DNA of 34,944 nt from positions 1 through 34,944 of the forward strand of contig JAEZPN010000115.1 of NCBI GenBank assembly GCA_023413645.1. Reading direction: 5' to 3'. The translations under genes were made by a program, and so were the position numbers. Shown piece after piece: positions 25,681 through 33,656 of the stretch (position 1 is the stretch's first letter; the number at the start of each line of letters is the position of its first letter). This DNA is from Bacteroidota bacterium (GTDB lineage: Bacteria > Bacteroidota > Bacteroidia > Bacteroidales > Rikenellaceae). The notes under the pieces are model-generated. The model worked only from the letters and a program-made list of their open reading frames with translations. It had not been told where the DNA came from and made no database searches.

Positions 25681-26934
25681 TTACTTTACACGTACGAAAC
25701 GCAGTGAGTGGGGCGTCGTCTGCTTGATGATGATGCGCTCATCGAAGGCATACTGACGATATAGCTCGTCGTTGTAGTAGCGAATGGTCACAAGCACCAC
25801 ATCCTCCTGCTTCTCCACGTCGAAGCCATCGGCTATAAGCTCCGAGATAGCCTCGTCGATATGCCATGAGGCATCCACAGCGACGTAGAGGTTGACAGCC
25901 GAGTTGTGCACAAGGTTGATGCGTATGCGGTGGCTATCGAAGGTTGTAAAGAGGCGTGCGAACTTCTCCTCGAGCACGAACGACAAATCGCGTGAGTGGA
26001 GCTTCAACAACACCTGATTCTCCTTGTGAATCATGATAGGCTCATAAGCGCGCTCTACATCGCCCGTGATGACCGAGCCCTGCGCGTGCTTATTGCCAAA
26101 GGGGCGCACGTAGAGAGGTATGTTCTTCTGCTGCAAGGGCTTAATGGTCTTGGGGTGGATAATCTGCGCACCGCTGTATGCCATCTCTATGGTATCCATG
26201 TAGTTAAGGCGCTCGATTTTCTTGGCATCGGGGAACTTCTTGGGGTCGGCATTGAGGATGCCATCCACATCCTTCCACACGCTCATAGACTCCGCATCGA
26301 GGACATTTGCCACGATGGCTGCAGAGTAGTCCGAGCCCTCACGTCCAAGTGTTGTTGTTGTACCATCGGGGGCACCACCGATGAAGCCCTGACCCACGAA
26401 TACACTTACCGGGCTATCCTTAATCTCACGCTTTAGGCGCACCGCCGTAGCTTCGAGGTTAACGTTAGCGTCCTTATGTCGCTGCTCGGTGAGGAAGGCA
26501 CGACGCATATCTACCCAACGGTTCGCTACGCCGTGGCCATTGAGGTAGTTAGAGATGATGGTTGTAGATACCAACTCACCAAAGGCAACGATGGTGTCGT
26601 ACCACAACTCGGCGTCCGAGGCGCGGTATATGGTGTTGCGCACGATGTTACGTAGCTGCTCAAAGAGCGTGTCTACCTGCTCAATGGTTATGTCGGCGCC
26701 CATAAGGTCGTCGATGATTGTGCGGTGGTAGGCGTAGCTCTCGTCGATGCGACTAATTGCCAAGGCCTCGTCGCCCTGCTGCATAGCGGCAAAGACACCC
26801 TCGAGGGCATTCGTTGTCTTGCCCATCGCTGAAACGATGATAAATAACTCCTTCTCACCTGTAACTATGTCGAGGAGGTTGCGCACACCGTCCGCATTCT
26901 TAACCGAAGCACCTCCAAATTTATATACTTTCAT
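25681..26934 (-). CDS. lysC: Aspartate kinase
   Basis: A 417-residue monofunctional aspartokinase, the first step toward lysine, threonine and methionine. KFGGAS (5-10) is the nucleotide-binding start; the aspartate-binding and kinase region includes TTTLGREGSDYSA. The C-terminal part (about 290-417) has the length of paired ACT regulatory domains. There is no fused homoserine dehydrogenase. A TAACTTTG promoter element lies about 40 bases upstream, and a TraB-family gene follows. The symbol lysC is used at family level only. Confidence 0.93.
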   Translation of the reverse strand: MKVYKFGGASVKNADGVRNLLDIVTGEKELFIIVSAMGKTTNALEGVFAAMQQGDEALAISRIDESYAYHRTIIDDLMGADITIEQVDTLFEQLRNIVRNTIYRASDAELWYDTIVAFGELVSTTIISNYLNGHGVANRWVDMRRAFLTEQRHKDANVNLEATAVRLKREIKDSPVSVFVGQGFIGGAPDGTTTTLGREGSDYSAAIVANVLDAESMSVWKDVDGILNADPKKFPDAKKIERLNYMDTIEMAYSGAQIIHPKTIKPLQQKNIPLYVRPFGNKHAQGSVITGDVERAYEPIMIHKENQVLLKLHSRDLSFVLEEKFARLFTTFDSHRIRINLVHNSAVNLYVAVDASWHIDEAISELIADGFDVEKQEDVVLVTIRYYNDELYRQYAFDERIIIKQTTPHSLRFVRVK

Positions 26935-26973
26935 ATCTTAAAATTGTTGGATTTTTATTCACTAATACAACTA

Positions 26974-26981
26974 CAAAGTTA
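26974..26981 (-). promoter_or_regulatory. Promoter -7 element for the aspartokinase gene
   Basis: The minus strand reads TAACTTTG, a perfect TAnnTTTG match, 40 bases upstream of the start codon in an A+T-rich divergent region. No TTTG -33 partner was found. Confidence 0.6.
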
Positions 26982-27076
26982 TTAAATTAATTTCATAAAT
27001 TAATATTTCGGCGCACGATTTTTGGGTTCCACGGAAAAATATCCAACCAAGAACCCTCTGTTTGCAATAAAATTTT

Positions 27077-27084
27077 TATCTTTG
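27077..27084 (+). promoter_or_regulatory. Promoter -7 element for galE
   Basis: TATCTTTG matches the -7 consensus 21 bases before the galE ATG. An upstream TTTG (27061-27064) is only 12 bases away, shorter than the usual spacer. Confidence 0.6.
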
Positions 27085-27105
27085 TAAGTTGAAATATATG
27101 TAGCT

Positions 27106-28128
27106 ATGAACAAAAGAGTACTCGTTGCAGGTGGCGCAGGATACATCGGTTCGCACACCGCCGTTGAACTTATCAATGCTGGATATGAGGTTGTCATTGT
27201 CGACAACTTCTCAAATAGCGATGCCTCATCCCTCGAGGGCATCCGCAAGATTACGGGCGTGACACCCACCTTTGTCGAGGCAGACTGCTGCGACAAGGAG
27301 GCTATGCGCCGCATATTCGAGGCCTACGACTTCGACTCTGCGATACACTTCGCCGCATTCAAGGCTGTGGGTGAGTCGGTGGCGGAGCCCATGAAATACT
27401 ACCGCAATAATCTCATCTCGCTGGTTAACATCCTTGAGCTGATGAAGGAGTATGGCCGCAAAAATATCGTATTCTCATCTTCAGCTACGGTCTATGGCGA
27501 CGCAGATGTATTGCCCGTTACGGAGCTTACACCACGCAAGCCCGCAACATCGCCCTATGGCAACACTAAACAGATGAGCGAGGATATACTTCGCGACATG
27601 GTTGCAGCCACAGAGGGTCTTTCGGGTATCGCGCTACGCTACTTCAACCCCATAGGTGCGCACCCCACAGCGCTCATTGGCGAACTACCACGCGGTGTGC
27701 CTAACAACCTCGTGCCCTACATCACGCAGACTGCAGCGGGCATACGCGAGTGCTTGAGCATCTTTGGTGACGACTACCCCACCCCCGATGGTTCGTGCCT
27801 ACGCGACTATATAGACATCGTTGACCTCGCACGTGCACACGTCGTGGCCATCGACCGCATGGTCGCCGAGCGTAACACCGAGCGTTACGAGGTCTTCAAC
27901 ATCGGCACTGGTAAGCCCGTATCGGTCTTTGAACTTGTGCGCGGTTTCGAGGAGGCTAACGCACTGAAACTCAACTATAAAGTAGCACCCCGCCGTGCTG
28001 GCGATGTTACTGCCGTATGGGCCGACACGACACGCGCCAACGAGGTTCTCGGCTGGCATGCCGAGCGTGAACTACACGACACATTGCGTGCCGCATGGGC
28101 CTGGGAGCGCCACGTGCGAAACATCTAA
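27106..28128 (+). CDS. galE: UDP-glucose 4-epimerase
   Basis: A 340-residue extended short-chain dehydrogenase that interconverts UDP-glucose and UDP-galactose (or their N-acetyl forms). The NAD-binding motif is GGAGYIGSH (9-17). Catalytic residues are Ser126 in SSSATVYG and Tyr151/Lys155 in YGNTK, two positions offset from E. coli GalE. The nucleotide-sugar region contains DGSCLRDYIDI. The length is standard. It supplies precursors for surface polysaccharide and Leloir galactose use. No other galactose genes are adjacent. Confidence 0.95.
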   Translation: MNKRVLVAGGAGYIGSHTAVELINAGYEVVIVDNFSNSDASSLEGIRKITGVTPTFVEADCCDKEAMRRIFEAYDFDSAIHFAAFKAVGESVAEPMKYYRNNLISLVNILELMKEYGRKNIVFSSSATVYGDADVLPVTELTPRKPATSPYGNTKQMSEDILRDMVAATEGLSGIALRYFNPIGAHPTALIGELPRGVPNNLVPYITQTAAGIRECLSIFGDDYPTPDGSCLRDYIDIVDLARAHVVAIDRMVAERNTERYEVFNIGTGKPVSVFELVRGFEEANALKLNYKVAPRRAGDVTAVWADTTRANEVLGWHAERELHDTLRAAWAWERHVRNI

Positions 28129-28180
28129 CAATATTAGACCATACATAGCGTTATACTTAAGACAATAGAACCGACCAAAT

Positions 28181-28807
28181 ATGAAGAAGATATTATTTGT
28201 TGTGCTTTTTGCACTTCTTGCAATAACATCTGCCGAGGCTAAGCGCCGCGAGACACCCGAGGAGATCGAGATGAAAACCCGCCACTACTCTGGTTGGGAG
28301 TGGGGTGCTGCGGGTCGCTTCAACCTCTTGTTCTACGAGTTGGACTACATGCGCGTAGCCAACGAGGCTCCCGTGAGCGCATACAAGTCGCACGCAAAGT
28401 GTGGCGGTAGCGTCTTGCTCAATGGTGGTTACTTCATCAACAACCACTGGAAGGTGGGCATGGAGCTCGGTGCACAGATACAGTACGACTACACCTCTGT
28501 ACCTATCTATGCTACGGTCAACTACTTCTATGGCACACGTAAGACCTGCCTCTTCAACTTCGTGAACCTCGGTACTAACGCCGTGTTTACTAAGGGCGTA
28601 CGCTTTGGTGCTACAGGTGCCGGTGGTGTCGGAGTGCGTATTCAGGCTCCCGATAAGGACTACAAAGTGGATATCACCTTGGGTTACCAGGCGTTGATGA
28701 TGAATCCCCGCCCCGTGATTAAGGAGCCCTATGGCTACAGCCCTAAGGATGTTAACCGCAAGCGCCTCGACCAGAGCGTATTCATCGGTCTTGGCGTGAC
28801 ATTCTAA
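28181..28807 (+). CDS. Probable outer-membrane beta-barrel protein, unrecognised family
   Basis: A 208-residue protein with a clear signal peptide (MKKILFVVLFALLAITSAEA, cleaved before KRR). The mature part alternates hydrophobic and polar residues with many aromatic residues (for example WGAAGRFNLLFYELDYM and GATGAGGVGVRI). It ends in Phe (GLGVTF), the usual mark of outer-membrane barrels recognised by BamA. About eight strands would fit the length. No enzymatic motif was recognised. It lies between galE (52 bases) and the channel gene (25 bases) on the same strand. Confidence 0.7.
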   Translation: MKKILFVVLFALLAITSAEAKRRETPEEIEMKTRHYSGWEWGAAGRFNLLFYELDYMRVANEAPVSAYKSHAKCGGSVLLNGGYFINNHWKVGMELGAQIQYDYTSVPIYATVNYFYGTRKTCLFNFVNLGTNAVFTKGVRFGATGAGGVGVRIQAPDKDYKVDITLGYQALMMNPRPVIKEPYGYSPKDVNRKRLDQSVFIGLGVTF

Positions 28808-28832
28808 TTGTCGTAACCCAAACTACTACACT

Positions 28833-30059
28833 ATGGATATTACAACTCCAGATATCTTGCAGCGACTCCACAACGTGATGCTGAAGATAGGGTTCTCACA
28901 GGAGACTGCCGACACTTTCGACGGCTGGATTATGCTCATTGGCATCATAATATGTGTGCTTCTCATCCACGCTGTAATGCGCCGTGGCGTAATACGCCTT
29001 GTGCATTGGTTTGTGCATCACACCAAGTTCACATGGGATGAAATCATCTTCGACGACAAGGTAATGAGCCGCTTTGGTAATATCCTTATGCCCATCATCT
29101 TCAAGATTGCCCTACCCTCTATCATCCATGCTCTGAACATCACAGGCCGCTGGCTGCAGGGTGCGCTATATAGCGTTGTGGATATATGGACCGTGATTGC
29201 GGGACTACTATTCGTATATTCGTTACTCAAGGCTCTGTACGAGCTTATGGAGCAGCGCCCAGGCATGCAGGGTAAGCCTTTAAAGGGACTGTTGCAGACC
29301 TGCCAGGTAATACTCTTTATCATCGGTCTTATACTTATAATATCTATCCTTATCAACAAGTCACCCATGCTGCTTCTCACGGGTCTTGGTGCCTCAGCGG
29401 CGGTGATATCGTTCATCTTCAAGGATAGTCTTATGGGTCTTATTGCGGGTGTTCAGCTCTCGCTAAACAACATGCTTAAGGTGGGTGACTGGATTGAGAT
29501 GCCCTCGCGTGGCATCGACGGTGTTGTTGAGGAGGTTACGCTCACCACAATCAAGATTCGCGCATGGAACAACACGCTTCAAACTATCCCTCCCTACCTT
29601 CTCGTCAGCGAGCCCTTCGACAACTGGCAGGCTATGTTCGAGTCGGGAGGCCGACGCATAAAGCGCTCGCTCAACATTGACATCACCTCTCTTGCCTTTG
29701 CCGACGATGCACTTATTGAACGCCTGCGCACTAACGACGCTACACGCGACCTTATGGAGGGCGTAGCAACAGAGAGCATCGAGGGTGTGCGCTTCACGAA
29801 TGTCGACCTATTTATTAAATGCGTGAACCGCTTTATCGACCAGCACCCCCGCGTCAACCACGATATGCTCGCTATGGTGCGCCAGTTGCAGCCTACGGAG
29901 TGGGGCTTGCCTATCGAGATGTATTTCTTCACGAAGGATGTCAAGTGGGTTCCACACGAGCACCTGCAGACCGAGATAGTGTCGCATGTCTTGGCCCTCG
30001 CGCCCTTGTTCGATGTTCGCATCTACCAGGCTCCAACAACGATGGACCTACGCAGATAA
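28833..30059 (+). CDS. MscS-family mechanosensitive channel (YbdG-like)
   Basis: A 408-residue inner-membrane protein with about four to five membrane segments in the first 200 residues. Segments visible include IMLIGIIICVLLIHAVM and VILFIIGLILIISILI. The pore-lining helix and MscS beta domain are evident from DSLMGLIAGVQLSLNNMLKVGDWIEM and GIDGVVEEVTLTTIKIR. The longer N terminus compared with E. coli MscS suits the YbdG type. Such channels open under membrane tension to release solutes on osmotic downshift. It is probably the last gene of the galE run and is followed by a strong hairpin. Confidence 0.9.
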   Translation: MDITTPDILQRLHNVMLKIGFSQETADTFDGWIMLIGIIICVLLIHAVMRRGVIRLVHWFVHHTKFTWDEIIFDDKVMSRFGNILMPIIFKIALPSIIHALNITGRWLQGALYSVVDIWTVIAGLLFVYSLLKALYELMEQRPGMQGKPLKGLLQTCQVILFIIGLILIISILINKSPMLLLTGLGASAAVISFIFKDSLMGLIAGVQLSLNNMLKVGDWIEMPSRGIDGVVEEVTLTTIKIRAWNNTLQTIPPYLLVSEPFDNWQAMFESGGRRIKRSLNIDITSLAFADDALIERLRTNDATRDLMEGVATESIEGVRFTNVDLFIKCVNRFIDQHPRVNHDMLAMVRQLQPTEWGLPIEMYFFTKDVKWVPHEHLQTEIVSHVLALAPLFDVRIYQAPTTMDLRR

Positions 30060-30064
30060 ACAAC

Positions 30065-30089
30065 AATAGCCACCTCGGAGGTGGCTATT
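30065..30089. terminator. Hairpin terminator between the MscS and recR genes
   Basis: AATAGCCACCT and AGGTGGCTATT form a perfect 11-bp stem around a three-base loop, six bases after the channel stop codon. A T-rich but interrupted stretch follows on the plus strand. On the minus strand GTTGTTTATC follows, so it may also end the batD-batE-recR transcript. Confidence 0.75.
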
Positions 30090-30112
30090 ATTATATCTAT
30101 TATGTATATAAA

Positions 30113-30706
30113 TTATATCTCGCGGCGGTTTAGCAATGCGTGGGTTATGGTCAACTCATCGACATACTCCAACTCATCACCAAAGCCTATACCACGTGCA
30201 ATGGTCGTAACCTTGACATCGGGGAAGGCCTTTAGGCGGCTCATAAGGTAGAATAGTGTCGTCTCGCCCTCAACTGATGTGGAGATAGCTATAATGACCT
30301 CTTTTACCGCACCTGTGAGCAGTTTATCACACAATAGGTCAATCTTAAGGTCTGAGGGTCCTACGCCCTGCATGGGCGAGATAACGCCACCTAATACGTG
30401 GTAGATGCCTCGATACTGACCCGTATTCTCGATGGACATAAGGTCTGCCACCTGCTCCACAACGCATATCGTAGAGTGGTCACGGTTAGCATCCATACAT
30501 ATAGGGCAGAGCTCGGCATCGGAGAGATTGTTACACCCCTTGCAGTAGCGTATATCGTGGCGGAAGCGTGCAATGCTATTGGATAGTGAGTCCACAATCT
30601 CGGGCTCCATCTTTAGCATGTGCATAGCCAGGCGCAGCGCCGTGCGGCGACCTATGCCAGGCAAACGCTGAAGCTCCGAGCATACATCATCGAGTAGCTT
30701 TGACAT
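30113..30706 (-). CDS. recR: Recombination mediator RecR
   Basis: A 197-residue protein with the RecR layout: helix-hairpin-helix LPGIGRRTALRLA near 15-28, a four-cysteine zinc finger (CKGCNNLSDAELCPIC), then a Toprim domain (TICVVEQVADLMSIE to YHVLGG). With RecO it loads RecA onto SSB-covered gaps. E. coli RecR has 201 residues, so it is full length. It follows batE by eight bases and is probably co-transcribed with batD-batE. Confidence 0.96.
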   Translation of the reverse strand: MSKLLDDVCSELQRLPGIGRRTALRLAMHMLKMEPEIVDSLSNSIARFRHDIRYCKGCNNLSDAELCPICMDANRDHSTICVVEQVADLMSIENTGQYRGIYHVLGGVISPMQGVGPSDLKIDLLCDKLLTGAVKEVIIAISTSVEGETTLFYLMSRLKAFPDVKVTTIARGIGFGDELEYVDELTITHALLNRREI

Positions 30707-30714
30707 GGCTCAAA

Positions 30715-31542
30715 CTATATTATTTCAATGTTTGCACTGCGCACCCAGCCCTTCTCGCCATCGGCAAAGCGCACTTCACACCAGTCGCCCTGCTCGCGCT
30801 CTACCTCTACGGTCACACCCTGCGAGGGCTCACGAATGACCTTCGAAGCACTATCGGGAGAGGCGTGTACGGGTGTAGTGTCCAATGCGAGTATCACAGC
30901 GCGGTTATCCACCTCCGCAGCCCTAAGCTGGGTGAGCGATAGTGCCGTGCTAAACACAAAGAGAATGGCTACGATAAGCCAGAGGGAGAATGCAACCTTA
31001 CGCACCACAACGTTACCGTTAAGTAGGTAGATGGCAAACGAGATAAGCGCTACGCCAAACATCACTATTGAGAGCGTAACCCAACCATTTGTGGTCATAG
31101 CACCCGCCATAGAGTGCCACATGCGCTTTATGAAGCTATCAGGGACAGCCTCGGTGTCGTTGGTGTAGTCCTTGGCGATGTCGAGGTTGTAGCGAGCATC
31201 ATCCAACGTGGGGTCGAGCTTCAAGGCGCGCTCGTAGTTGAGCACCGCCTGACCCAACTCACCACCCGCAAAGGGGCGTGATGAGGCGCTCTGCTGGCCC
31301 AACTTGAAGTAGGCATTAGCAAGGTTGTAGTATACCTCTGCCGAGTCGTAGTCGTTGGCTATAACAGTCTCGAAGGCCTCAACTGCCGCAGCATAATCCT
31401 TGACATTGTAGGCCTCGATGCCAGCATCCCAGTTTGCACGTGCCGTAGTCTTGCTATCCGCAGCAAAGCAAACCATTGGCGATGCCACAACAGCTACCGC
31501 CATAAGGGCTGCACATAGTATATTATATAGTCGTCTTGTCAT
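30715..31542 (-). CDS. batE: BatE, TPR and SH3 membrane protein
   Basis: A 275-residue protein. A signal peptide (about 1-28) precedes TPR-like helices (about 33-105; for example AEVYYNLANAYFKLGQ). Two membrane segments follow (about 135-155 and 165-190), and a C-terminal bacterial SH3 domain closes it (PVHASPDSASKVI... with GDWCEVRFADGEKGWV). This order is characteristic of BatE. The TPR part should face the periplasm. It starts four bases after the batD stop and precedes recR by eight. It lies about 21 kb from the main Bat block in the window. Confidence 0.93.
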   Translation of the reverse strand: MTRRLYNILCAALMAVAVVASPMVCFAADSKTTARANWDAGIEAYNVKDYAAAVEAFETVIANDYDSAEVYYNLANAYFKLGQQSASSRPFAGGELGQAVLNYERALKLDPTLDDARYNLDIAKDYTNDTEAVPDSFIKRMWHSMAGAMTTNGWVTLSIVMFGVALISFAIYLLNGNVVVRKVAFSLWLIVAILFVFSTALSLTQLRAAEVDNRAVILALDTTPVHASPDSASKVIREPSQGVTVEVEREQGDWCEVRFADGEKGWVRSANIEII

Positions 31543-31546
31543 TGCT

Positions 31547-33355
31547 CTAACGTTTTACTGCCGATTCAATCTTAGAAATCACCTCTACGGCATCTGCATA
31601 TATCTCATCCATCTCGCCTGTCGCCGAGGGTGCATACTGCGCCTCCTCCGCGCGTGATATAACCTCACAGAACTGCTCTGCTGTGGCCTCCACGACATTG
31701 CGACGATATAGCTCCTCGCGTATCTTCTCCTTCGTGAGGCTGGCAACGGGGATGTTGAACTTGTCGCCGATATATCCCCACATAGCACGTAGCATCTCCT
31801 CGTAGAAGGCGTGGCGATTCTGCTCGCGCATATATCGCTCTGCCATGCGTAGGCGCTGCACGGCAATCTTATCGGCATGGCGCATGCGGCGTGCTACGGT
31901 GTTGTTGCGCTCGCGAATGCGCTTACGCAACACGACATATACAACGATGAACACCGCTACCATGGCAACGAGAACGAGCCAGTATAGTGGAGTAAATAGG
32001 AATGCCGCAGCCGCCTTTGAGGGGAGCTTGCCCGTGTGAATGAAACGTATATCGCGGTCGAGCTGACGCATAGGACCGCCATAGTTGTAGTTCGAAGAGA
32101 TGGGTAACGAGGCTGTGCCACTACCGTCATCCTTAACTACAAGCGTAAAGGGCTCTGTGGCGAGAATCTCGTAGGCCTGCGTCTCGGGGTTGAAGAACGA
32201 GAACTCGATGCGAGGTATTGTGAATGTACCTGCTGAGCGTGCCACAAAGGGGTATGTGTATGTAAGACTTCCCGTCGTTCCCGTAGCTGTGATTTTACAG
32301 TTGTCCACAACTTTGGTGTCGTAGACCTCGAATGACTCGGGGAGGGTTATGCGGGGGGCGGTAATGAATTTGAGGTTGCCCGTACCAGATATGGTAAGTT
32401 CTATTTGGTCTGCGCTGTTGGCATCGATCTCTGCTTCGGGCATGGTGCTGCGTAATGAGAAGCTACCCACCGCGCCGTTGAACGACTGCGGAGCACCTGC
32501 GGGAAACTCCTTAACGTTTATGGTGACGGGAGCACTCTTCAGCTCGCGCGACACACGATATACCTGACGGCCACCGAAGATGGGGTCGTAGTTGCGCCTA
32601 TCCTGCACAACAACCTGTGCTACGACATCCATAACGGCCTCAGGGATTACAATCTGACCACTCTCCTGGGGTGAGAGTAGCAGTTCCGTAATTTTATAGG
32701 TCTCGTATACGCGACCATTATACTCCTCACGCGAGGGTGCATTGTCGAAGGAGAGTTCCTGCGACCAGAAACCATCGAATGGGGGCATGGTGAGACTCTC
32801 GACATTTTCTACCGTAACGCGCGTGTAGAGCACCAACGAGGCACGCAACGACTCGCCCTTGTATAGCTCCGTTGACGACACCTTAAGGCGTAGGATGATG
32901 TCATCCTTGCCTATGCTGCTCTCGGGTGAGGTGCTGGTGTTGTTGCCACCGCCCGAATTCTGCTTCTCGGTTATTACCTCTATGGGCATCGACCTTGTTG
33001 TGTATGTCTTGCCGTTTACACGTACCGATGCCGAGCCTATGGTGAATGTGCCATTCTCGCGTGGCATAAGCACGTAGGTATAGGTGCAGTTGTAGCTCGA
33101 TGACTGCTTGCCGTTTATGAACTGCACGGAGTGTCCCGTAGAGACTGAGGGGCCAGCCAAGAGATCGAAATCCTCGAACGAGGGTGCCTTGAAGCTACCA
33201 TCCTCGGGCTCGGCGTCTACCGTAAATGCTACACGAAAGGGCTGCCCGTGAGCCGTAAGCGCTGGGGCATCCACCGTAAAAGATACCTGTGCCGAAGCGG
33301 CCCACGATGTCATGAGCAGAGTGAACACAAGTAGGAAATGACGTAATCTCATCAT
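31547..33355 (-). CDS. batD: BatD, oxygen-tolerance protein
   Basis: A 602-residue protein with a signal peptide (about 1-22, ending ASA). Tandem Ig-like beta domains (BatD family) fill about 23-425, including VSFTVDAPALTAHGQPFRVAFTVDA at the start, described here as the family N-terminal pattern. One membrane segment near 445-468 is followed by a cytoplasmic helical tail. It has the usual BatD length. In B. fragilis it follows batC, whereas here it starts a separate transcript with batE and recR. No clear TAnnTTTG promoter was found upstream; the upstream region carries the palindromes described below. Confidence 0.93.
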   Translation of the reverse strand: MMRLRHFLLVFTLLMTSWAASAQVSFTVDAPALTAHGQPFRVAFTVDAEPEDGSFKAPSFEDFDLLAGPSVSTGHSVQFINGKQSSSYNCTYTYVLMPRENGTFTIGSASVRVNGKTYTTRSMPIEVITEKQNSGGGNNTSTSPESSIGKDDIILRLKVSSTELYKGESLRASLVLYTRVTVENVESLTMPPFDGFWSQELSFDNAPSREEYNGRVYETYKITELLLSPQESGQIVIPEAVMDVVAQVVVQDRRNYDPIFGGRQVYRVSRELKSAPVTINVKEFPAGAPQSFNGAVGSFSLRSTMPEAEIDANSADQIELTISGTGNLKFITAPRITLPESFEVYDTKVVDNCKITATGTTGSLTYTYPFVARSAGTFTIPRIEFSFFNPETQAYEILATEPFTLVVKDDGSGTASLPISSNYNYGGPMRQLDRDIRFIHTGKLPSKAAAAFLFTPLYWLVLVAMVAVFIVVYVVLRKRIRERNNTVARRMRHADKIAVQRLRMAERYMREQNRHAFYEEMLRAMWGYIGDKFNIPVASLTKEKIREELYRRNVVEATAEQFCEVISRAEEAQYAPSATGEMDEIYADAVEVISKIESAVKR

Positions 33356-33439
33356 ATAAAATTTACTTTTTCTCCGATACTTCTCTAACGCCTCGGAGAG
33401 CGTTTTATTGCGTAAAGCGAGGAAAGCTATACAAGAGAA

Positions 33440-33509
33440 TTTAGGGAACTTAGGGAGTTTAGGGAGGAGTATACCACACCCTCTCCCTAAATTCCCTAAA
33501 CTCCTTAAT
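33440..33509. repeat. Long palindrome built of nine-base TTAGGGA-type units
   Basis: The left arm (33440-33469) has three units of TTTAGGGAA/CTTAGGGAG/TTTAGGGAG. The right arm (33481-33509) has the complementary CTCCCTAAA, TTCCCTAAA, CTCCTTAAT units. The loop is 11 bases. About 24 of 29 positions pair. Both an inverted repeat and a nine-base direct repeat are therefore present. Confidence 0.85.
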
Positions 33510-33547
33510 CTCCCTTTGCCTATTTAAACCCCCAATTAAAATTGGAG

Positions 33548-33648
33548 AGTAGGGTTAGTTTGGGGGCTGGTCGAAGTTGGTGAAACCGCAGCATACAAGA
33601 AGTATGTGAGGATTTCACCAACGAGCCAGACACCGAAATAACCCTGCT
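33548..33648. repeat. Roughly 100-base imperfect hairpin element
   Basis: Nested arms pair in order: AGGGTTA with TAACCCT (33551-33557, 33639-33645), CTGG with CCAG (33567-33570, 33626-33629), GTTGGTGAAA with TTTCACCAAC (33576-33585, 33613-33622) and a central CATAC-AAGAA-GTATG (33592-33606). Unpaired CCGCAG and TGAGGA flank the core. The element begins nine bases after the fumarase stop codon. It resembles a REP- or MITE-type dispersed element or a structured 3' RNA end. Confidence 0.8.
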
Positions 33649-33656
33649 ATACGATT

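Larger units (their letters stand above)
33356..33656. other. Non-coding spacer between batD and fumarase
   Basis: These 301 bases hold no plausible gene. They contain several structured stretches: a short hairpin (33387-33404, AACGC/GCGTT, followed by TTTTATT on the plus strand), the TTAGGG palindrome, the perfect palindrome CCAATT-AA-AATTGG (33532-33545) and a roughly 100-base hairpin. The spacer is upstream of batD and downstream of fumarase, so it may carry both the batD promoter and the fumarase terminator. Confidence 0.7.

Noticed and set aside
33440..33509. TTAGGG runs as telomere-like sequence
   Set aside because: The unit is nine bases with inverted copies in a bacterial spacer; the resemblance to eukaryotic telomeres is chance.
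33440..33648. CRISPR array
   Set aside because: The repeats are short, contiguous and palindromic, with no regular 25-40 base repeats and spacers, and no cas gene is present.
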